Part shown: one piece after another, positions 32,680 through 37,836 of the stretch
Layout: each line of letters starts with the position of its first letter
How positions within the stretch are numbered: position 1 is the first letter of the stretch
DNA from: Virgibacillus_P tibetensis
GTDB lineage: Bacteria; Bacillota; Bacilli; Bacillales; Amphibacillaceae
Direction of reading: 5' to 3'
DNA: 37,836 bases
NCBI RefSeq assembly: GCF_036026595.1
Contig: NZ_JARZFX010000022.1
Span: 1 to 37,836, forward strand
Notes under the pieces: generated by a model
What the model was told of the DNA's origin: nothing
What the model saw: the letters and a program-made list of their open reading frames with translations, nothing else
Database searches by the model: none
Made by a program: the position numbers and the translations under genes

Positions 32680-32711
32680 AAGAGTCTGATAAAGTGATTT
32701 ATCAGACTCTT
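32680..32711 (-). terminator. Rho-independent terminator of the Tyr/Pro-rich gene
   Basis: A perfect 14-bp stem AAGAGTCTGATAAA / TTTATCAGACTCTT with a GTGA loop. On the minus strand it is followed by TTTT. It could also stop transcripts coming from the left. The 350 bp to its left (32323-32679) contain no supported gene. Confidence 0.85.
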
Positions 32712-32749
32712 GGTACTATATTACCTTTAATCAAAATGCTAAATTGCTT

Positions 32750-33019
32750 TTAATATCCTCCACCATAACCTCCGCCATATCCGTAACCAGGGTAGTATGG
32801 ATATGGATAGTATGGATAAGGAAATGGATAAAAAAATGGAGGATAATATGGATAATATGGACGTGGTCGTGGTCTTGGTCTCGGTCTAGGGTATGGATAT
32901 GGGTAGTAACCGGTTTGTGTCGGGAATTGTCTTTCCTCTTCCTGTATTAATTCGCTGCCAACCTCTTGTTGATCTTGTGGGGAAAACGGTTCTTCTGGAT
33001 TAAATTCTTGAAAGTACAT
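32750..33019 (-). CDS. Tyr/Pro-rich repeat protein, probable spore coat component
   Basis: 89 aa. An acidic N-terminal 35 residues (FNPEEPFSPQDQQEVGSELI) precedes a low-complexity tail: YPYPYPRPRPRPRPRPYYPY, then Pro/Tyr/Phe repeats and a GYGYGGGYGGGY end. SD AAGGAGGGG lies about 11 bp before the ATG, and strong hairpins flank the gene on both sides. The composition is like that of Bacillus spore coat or exosporium proteins, where Tyr-rich chains can be cross-linked. No known family is recognised; the spore role is inference. Confidence 0.75.
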   Translation of the reverse strand: MYFQEFNPEEPFSPQDQQEVGSELIQEEERQFPTQTGYYPYPYPRPRPRPRPRPYYPYYPPFFYPFPYPYYPYPYYPGYGYGGGYGGGY

Positions 33020-33137
33020 TAAAAAAAGCCCCTCCTTCGTAATGTGTACCCTGTATATTATTCAGCTTTTTAAAATGTGAAGTATGTACGATTAAATTTT
33101 TTAGGCAGATATACAGAAAAATATTTCCTTCCTATCC

Positions 33138-33173
33138 AAAAAAACGCGATTCAAGCAATGAATCGCGTTTTTT
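33138..33173. terminator. bidirectional Rho-independent terminator
   Basis: A7-CGCGATTC / GAATCGCG-T6 with a 7-nt loop. It is well formed for transcripts from both sides. It lies between adenine deaminase (reading left) and the Tyr/Pro-rich gene, and so insulates the latter. Confidence 0.9.
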
Positions 33174-33325
33174 ATTGGTTTATTATTATATTATCAAAAT
33201 TGTCTGGGTGGCTTGTGTATGCTTTTACAAGATTTTACTAAATAATAATAAGGCTTACTTCTGTAAGTAGGCTTTATTAAAGAAATATCCTTTGATGTTC
33301 GGGTATGGATTGCTAAAAAGAATTA

Positions 33326-35086
33326 TTAAGCTTGTACTGAAATATGCCTGAATTTTTTAACATCAAATAATCCCATATCCGTTAATTTTAGGTTAGGAAT
33401 GACAGGTAATGCCAAGAAAGAAAGGGTTAGAAAAGGGTTGAATTTCTTCGATGCCTCTATATAATCTAATCCTTTTTTTACATTCATTAATTCGTTGTAT
33501 ACCTTTTCTACTGGCTTATCAGATAGCAAACCTGCAATAGGTAGGGCTAAAGAAGCTATGACTTTTTCATTTTCAACAATTACTGAACCTCCGCCCATCT
33601 CTTTTATCTTTTCTATTGCAAATAACATATCCTTGTCATTCGTTCCAGCTGCAATAATATTATGCGAATCATGAGCAATAGTAGTGGCAAGGGCTCCCTT
33701 TTGAATACCTAATCCTTTTACGATTCCTAAACCTATATGTCCTGTTTGGTGATGTCTCTCAATAACAGAGAGCTTAAGTTGGTCTCGCTTGATTGAAGGT
33801 TGAAAACAATTATTTATAACTTCAACCTCTTCTACTAAGTGTTTTGTAATTAAACTATTTGGGATAATTTCAATAACATGAGCTAAGTTACTTTCTTTAA
33901 ACTTGATTTGTAACTGTTCTGAAGTAACTTCCTTCATTTGAATACTACTTAGCAGCGATTTGACTGGATTTATTTGACAACTATCCTGATGCAGGTATTT
34001 TCCGTTTTGTGCTACTCGTTTACCTGCTGAATATACTTCCTCTATTTCAACATGAGTTAAATCTGATAATATTAAAAAGTCTGCATCATACCCTGGAGCA
34101 ATTGCCCCCTTGTGGTGTAACCCATAACACTCTGCAGCACTAAATGAAGCCATTTGAATCGCGTTAATAGGATCCACTCCATGTTGAATCGCTAATTTTA
34201 CATTATGGTTTATACTTCCTTCGTAAAGTAAGTCATCTATATGTTTATCATCTGTTCCAAATAAACAACGACGAGCATTTTTATCAGTCACAACATCAAT
34301 TAATTGTGGTAGGTCTTTAGCTACTGAACCTTGTCTTATAATCAAGTACATTCCTCTTTGTAAACGGTCTTTGGCTTCGCTAGTAGATATAGCTTCATGG
34401 TCGGTTTTGATTCCAGTTGTTGTATAGACATTAATGGCATCTATATCTAAGCCAGCAGCATGACCATCGATTTTAACTCCTTGTACCCTAGCATCGTGCA
34501 GCTTATGTATCATACTTTCGTCTGCGTGATAGACAGAAGGATAATCCATAACCTCCCCCAAGCCTAGAACTCTTGGATGGTTATAAAACGGAGCTAAATC
34601 TTCTGCTTTTAATATCGCTCCAGCATGCTCAAAAGGTGTAGCTGGTACGCATGATGGTACCATCATGTAAATGTTTAGTGGTAGATTTTCGGAACTATCT
34701 AACATATATTGAATCCCTTCAACCCCTGCTACATTAGCAATTTCATGAGGATCGGCGATAATGGTTGTAACTCCATGTGGTAACACTACCTTAGCAAATT
34801 CTTTGGGAGTAACCATGGAAGATTCAATATGTACATGGCTATCAATAAAGGAAGGAGAAATATACTTACCATTTGCATCAATGACTTGTTCACCCTCATA
34901 TTCTCCAATACCTACAATTACACCGGCCTGTATAGCAACATCTGCTTCAATTAAATCTTGATTAAATACATCTATAATTTTACCGTTTTTAATCACTAAT
35001 TCTGCTTTTCTTCTTTTGGATGCAACTTCAATTCTATTCTTTAGAAGTTCCTTCGATTCCTTTTGGTTATATTGATTTTTACTCAT
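33326..35086 (-). CDS. adeC: adenine deaminase
   Basis: 586 aa, close to the length of B. subtilis AdeC. It converts adenine to hypoxanthine and ammonia in purine salvage. The amidohydrolase metal site is seen as SFIDSHVHIESSM (about residues 80-92), HGVTTIIADPHEIANVAG and GHAAG, with GTDDKH (about 279) further on. The C-terminal AdeC domain has TIAHDSHNIIAAGTND and EMGGGSVIV. SD AAAGGG is 7 bp before the ATG, and a TATAAT lies about 60 bp upstream. Single gene between two terminator-rich gaps. Confidence 0.93.
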   Translation of the reverse strand: MSKNQYNQKESKELLKNRIEVASKRRKAELVIKNGKIIDVFNQDLIEADVAIQAGVIVGIGEYEGEQVIDANGKYISPSFIDSHVHIESSMVTPKEFAKVVLPHGVTTIIADPHEIANVAGVEGIQYMLDSSENLPLNIYMMVPSCVPATPFEHAGAILKAEDLAPFYNHPRVLGLGEVMDYPSVYHADESMIHKLHDARVQGVKIDGHAAGLDIDAINVYTTTGIKTDHEAISTSEAKDRLQRGMYLIIRQGSVAKDLPQLIDVVTDKNARRCLFGTDDKHIDDLLYEGSINHNVKLAIQHGVDPINAIQMASFSAAECYGLHHKGAIAPGYDADFLILSDLTHVEIEEVYSAGKRVAQNGKYLHQDSCQINPVKSLLSSIQMKEVTSEQLQIKFKESNLAHVIEIIPNSLITKHLVEEVEVINNCFQPSIKRDQLKLSVIERHHQTGHIGLGIVKGLGIQKGALATTIAHDSHNIIAAGTNDKDMLFAIEKIKEMGGGSVIVENEKVIASLALPIAGLLSDKPVEKVYNELMNVKKGLDYIEASKKFNPFLTLSFLALPVIPNLKLTDMGLFDVKKFRHISVQA

Positions 35087-35397
35087 TAAAATTCCCTTTC
35101 TTTTTTAGGTTTTATTAAACACACTATTTTATTATTTTCTTCTATATTATAGTACATTCAATTTTTATGCAGTCAGAAATATTGCTCTTAATAGACCGTT
35201 TGTAATGAACGTTAAATTTACTTTGTTAAGAAATAGTCCGATGGGAAACAAGAAAAGGAAGTAATAATATAACACCTTTGAAAGTAGAGTTATCAGTGAG
35301 CAATCTATAGTTATAAATTAACCGTTTAAACTTTTTTCCATTCATTTTTATTAGACATAAATAATTTTCTGCTTCGGTTAAATACTATAATTACATC

Positions 35398-35511
35398 CAT
35401 TTATTAATGGCAAAATATCGAATTTCAGGTGTTCCAATTGTAAGTGAAGAGAATTTATTGAACTATCTGATATGTTTTCATTTTAGGCTTGATTTTTCGA
35501 TAGGCAAATAA
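35398..35511 (+). pseudogene. guaB (IMP dehydrogenase) CBS-domain fragment
   Basis: The plus strand reads HLLMAKYRISGVPIVSEEN and then drifts out of homology before a stop at 35511. The HxLMxKYRISGVPIV stretch closely resembles the first CBS domain of Bacillus IMP dehydrogenase. Only about 20 residues survive. The remaining 400 bp of this gap (35087-35582) show no gene. Confidence 0.45.
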
Positions 35512-35582
35512 CCCTAAATGGTACTCATAGTTGTAGATATAAAAGTTGAACAAAATTTAATAATAAACGTGGCTGTAGCACT

Positions 35583-36983
35583 TTAGTTTTCTGTAGATGG
35601 CTTAGTTACTCTCTTCTTTTCGCTAATAAAGACTGTCAGCGAAAGTCCGATTAATGCTAGCACAGCCATCACAATAAATGCATAGGTTGTTCCCCAATAT
35701 GTGCCAACTTCATAGGAAGTGTCCATGATTGAATTGGTAACACTAATTATAGTCGAGAGAATGATAATGCCGAAAGTCATTCCAAATTGGCGTACAGTAT
35801 TTACAATGGCAGATCCATGAGAGATGTCTGCATCATCCAATGCATTCATACTCATCGTAACAAGCGGCATAAGTGTTAATCCAAAACCGGTCATAAATAT
35901 GCAAAAATGGGCCATAATCCAATAAGGCGAACCTTCCATGCCTACGGTGTTCAATAATAGTAAAGATATGAATGTACACGAAAAGCCAATAAAGATGATT
36001 TTCTTACCTCCATACCGGTCATATAGATTTCCCGAAATAATTGTTACGATAGATAGAATGATAGTTCCTGGAACTAGAATAAATCCAGATAAAAATGCAC
36101 TCGTTTCAAGAACATCCTGTGCAAACATTGGTAGTATCGTCTCCACAGATAAAAGAAGCATCATATTAATAAAGACAAGAATCATTGCCAAACGAAATAA
36201 GGAGTTATGAAACAATTTTATATTAAGAACCGGTAAGGGTAAAATCAATTGACGACGCACAAAAATGAAAAGGGATAAAACACCAATTAATATCGGTATG
36301 ATGACAAGTATGTCTGTAAATCCTACTACACTGATATTACTTAAACCAAAAATAAAAAAAGAAAATCCGATTGCAGAAAGTATGATTGAAAAAGGATCTA
36401 ACTTCTCTTCTTGTTTCTCTAACACATTTCTCATAAAAAAAATGGCTAAAATTAAGGTGCCGAGTACTATTGGAAGTATCAACCAATGAAGTGAACGCCA
36501 ACTGAAAAAATCAATAATCATACCAGAGATTGACGGCGCAGTTGCAGGTGCTACGTTGACTACAGCTCCTAAAAGTCCCATTGCAAACCCTCTTTGTTCA
36601 TAAGGATATACTTTCAATAATATTGTTTGCACCAGTGGTAGAATGATGCCTGCACCAATGGCCTGAACGACTCTTGATAAAATTAAAGTGCCAAAGTTTG
36701 GTGACAAGCCTCCGATTACCGCACCAATTACTAAACATGAAAGTGAAAAAACTACGAGCGTTTTTGCTGTAAAAGTATTCAATAAATATCCTGTCATTGG
36801 GATAAAAATAATTGTTGTGAGTAAGAACGCCGTAGTCAGCCATTGTACTTGGGTTGCATTCACATCAAATTCGTTCATAATCGTTGGATATGCCGTAATT
36901 AATAGAAATTGACTAAATGTAAATAAAAACGCTGTTGTTAAGATGACAACAACGGTACCCTTATATTCTAATTTTTTTCCCAT
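35583..36983 (-). CDS. MFS multidrug exporter, DHA2 type
   Basis: 466 aa with about 14 membrane helices. Motif A is MTGYLLNTFTAKTLVV (a diverged form lacking the usual DRxGRR) and the motif C region is GLLGAVVNVAPATAPSISGM. NTVRQFGMTFGIIILS near residue 395 is typical of EmrB/LmrB-like exporters. SD AAAGGAG is 11 bp before the ATG. It is co-oriented with, and 17 bp behind, a TetR gene, so the regulator probably controls it in response to the exported drug. Distinct from the exporter at 7.6 kb. Confidence 0.88.
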   Translation of the reverse strand: MGKKLEYKGTVVVILTTAFLFTFSQFLLITAYPTIMNEFDVNATQVQWLTTAFLLTTIIFIPMTGYLLNTFTAKTLVVFSLSCLVIGAVIGGLSPNFGTLILSRVVQAIGAGIILPLVQTILLKVYPYEQRGFAMGLLGAVVNVAPATAPSISGMIIDFFSWRSLHWLILPIVLGTLILAIFFMRNVLEKQEEKLDPFSIILSAIGFSFFIFGLSNISVVGFTDILVIIPILIGVLSLFIFVRRQLILPLPVLNIKLFHNSLFRLAMILVFINMMLLLSVETILPMFAQDVLETSAFLSGFILVPGTIILSIVTIISGNLYDRYGGKKIIFIGFSCTFISLLLLNTVGMEGSPYWIMAHFCIFMTGFGLTLMPLVTMSMNALDDADISHGSAIVNTVRQFGMTFGIIILSTIISVTNSIMDTSYEVGTYWGTTYAFIVMAVLALIGLSLTVFISEKKRVTKPSTEN

Positions 36984-37000
36984 TCAAGTTTAAACTCCTT

Positions 37001-37579
37001 TCATTGAATCCCTTTCCAAAATATAGGGAAAATTACTTCTACACGTTGTTCGTAACGTGGTTTATCCGCAAAATAAAGTTCAATTAAACAACCTTCAGCG
37101 ATTGTAATAAATGAAAGTGCGATTTCTCCTTCATGCTGCGAGAATTCCAGTTTTTCTTTTTGTATCTTTTCCCTTATATAACGCTTTAACAAGCGTTCGA
37201 GCTCAATCAATAAAGTCCCTGTATATTTAGAAGAGTAATTCTTCAAGTTACTAGGGGGAAAGTACATAATTCGGAGCAAAAACTTTAATTCTTCATTCTT
37301 TTTGCTTTCAATCAAGAACCAATAAAAAAAAGATTTGATTGTTTTTTCAAGTGGTTCTTGATGATGGTCATGAAAGAAACAAACGATTGTATGCTTTCCA
37401 GATTTTATAGAATGCATTAAGACTGCATAGAAAATGTCTTCTTTACTTTTGTAATGGGCATATATTGAAGCTTTTCTAATGCCTACATCATTTGCGATTT
37501 GATTTAATGAAAATGAATCGTAATCATAATTGGCTAAATAATGAAGGGCTACATCACGTATTTTATTTGAAGTCACCAT
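37001..37579 (-). CDS. TetR-family repressor of the adjacent MFS exporter
   Basis: 192 aa from the ATG at 37579, which is 6 bp from the GGGAGG SD; an in-frame ATG ten codons upstream lies inside the operator palindrome. HTH: NKIRDVALHYLANYDYDSFS then LNQIANDVGIRKASIYAHYK (about residues 4-45). The C-terminal ligand domain resembles TetR_C-type drug sensors. It forms an operon with the MFS gene behind it, and a palindrome over its SD suggests autorepression. Confidence 0.88.
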   Translation of the reverse strand: MVTSNKIRDVALHYLANYDYDSFSLNQIANDVGIRKASIYAHYKSKEDIFYAVLMHSIKSGKHTIVCFFHDHHQEPLEKTIKSFFYWFLIESKKNEELKFLLRIMYFPPSNLKNYSSKYTGTLLIELERLLKRYIREKIQKEKLEFSQHEGEIALSFITIAEGCLIELYFADKPRYEQRVEVIFPIFWKGIQ

Positions 37580-37581
37580 TT

Positions 37582-37607
37582 GAGCCTCCCTACCAGTAGG
37601 TAGGCTC
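37582..37607. promoter_or_regulatory. TetR operator palindrome over the ribosome binding site
   Basis: GAGCCTCCCTAC-ca-GTAGGTAGGCTC, a 26-bp palindrome with one mismatched pair, directly before the tetR start. Size and position fit an autoregulatory TetR operator. As RNA it would also form a hairpin hiding the SD. Confidence 0.7.
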
Positions 37608-37694
37608 ATTGTTGCATACTATATTTATTAGGTCAACAACATTCCAAAAGCCCAATATATAGACAACCTTAACGCGATTTTTGAGGGAGACTCT

Positions 37695-37836
37695 ATGCCT
37701 ATAAATTTAAGTTTGAAAGAAGCTATACTTAATTTACAGAATTTAAAGCGAGAAAGCCCACTTCTTCAGATGTGTGATGAATCGCTTTTGTTTGAAATTA
37801 AAAAGAAATTCCAAGACAAACTGATGTTCGGTTTGA
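37695..37836 (+). CDS. hypothetical protein, 5' part only
   Basis: ATG at 37695, 5 bp after GAGGGAG, opens a frame that runs off the window after 47 codons (MPINLSLKEAILNLQNLKRE, then SPLLQMCDESLLFEIKKKFQ...). It is soluble and rich in Leu and Lys, and no family is recognised from this part. It is divergent from the tetR-MFS operon. Confidence 0.6.
   Translation, partial: MPINLSLKEAILNLQNLKRESPLLQMCDESLLFEIKKKFQDKLMFGL

Noticed and set aside
32731..32752. AATGCTAAATTGC resembling the GCTAAC arm pair, as a possible right end of the fourth element
   Set aside because: The motif is imperfect, overlaps the end of the Tyr/Pro-rich gene, and no groEL-like core lies about 133 bp away.

Overview
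The window is low-GC DNA from a spore-forming Bacillus-group Firmicute (family Bacillaceae; the genus cannot be fixed from sequence alone). The left third matches the Bacillus subtilis chromosome order almost gene for gene: tRNA-fMet and tRNA-Asp, thiL, tsaE, tsaB, rimI, tsaD, a convergent ABC-F ATPase (ydiF), moaC, rex, ydiK, ydiL, groES, groEL. SD sites, an intact CIRCE element and Rho-independent terminators are of the Gram-positive type. One difference is that an MFS exporter stands where B. subtilis has tatAy-tatCy. Two non-coding signals lie here: a cluster of DnaA boxes in the tsaD/ydiF gap (three perfect copies and several near matches) and a probable Rex operator in front of moaC-rex.

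From the groEL stop codon to about 27 kb the DNA is an accessory array. The last 18 bases of groEL recur exactly at 16922-16939 and in diverged form at 23177-23193 and 26451-26465. Each copy is followed by the same layout: a GCTAAC-type arm about 55 bp to the right, a hairpin, and the 3' end of a tyrosine-integrase gene on the minus strand. Two copies (16.8 and 26.3 kb) also keep the left-hand arm pair GCTAAC-N5-GCTAAC about 133 bp before the core. I read this as serial integration of related islands at the groEL 3' end, fossilised because every integrase copy is truncated or frameshifted. Island 1 (12.2-16.9 kb) carries a two-gene ABC exporter plus two pseudogenes. Island 2 (16.9-23.2 kb) carries a Zur-box-controlled zinc-starvation cassette: a thioredoxin-like (2Fe-2S) ferredoxin protein, a His-rich COG0523 GTPase, a methyltransferase, an internally deleted FecCD permease with its ATPase, and a SufU paralogue. 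Island 3 (23.2-26.4 kb) carries a sodium:solute symporter, a 42-residue membrane peptide and a COG0212 (5-formyl-THF cycloligase-like) protein. A fourth element begins at 26.45 kb; I could not find its right end.

The right third (27-37.8 kb) is a mosaic of single genes: a TetR regulator with two decayed relatives beside it, a secreted NHL-repeat protein with 12 repeats, an acyl-CoA synthetase, a Tyr/Pro-rich probable spore-coat protein, adenine deaminase, and a tetR-MFS efflux operon with a 26-bp operator palindrome over its ribosome binding site. Many intergenic stretches hold gene fossils, including a uridine-kinase-like gene, a G3E GTPase P-loop and a guaB CBS fragment, so this part of the chromosome has seen repeated insertion and deletion.
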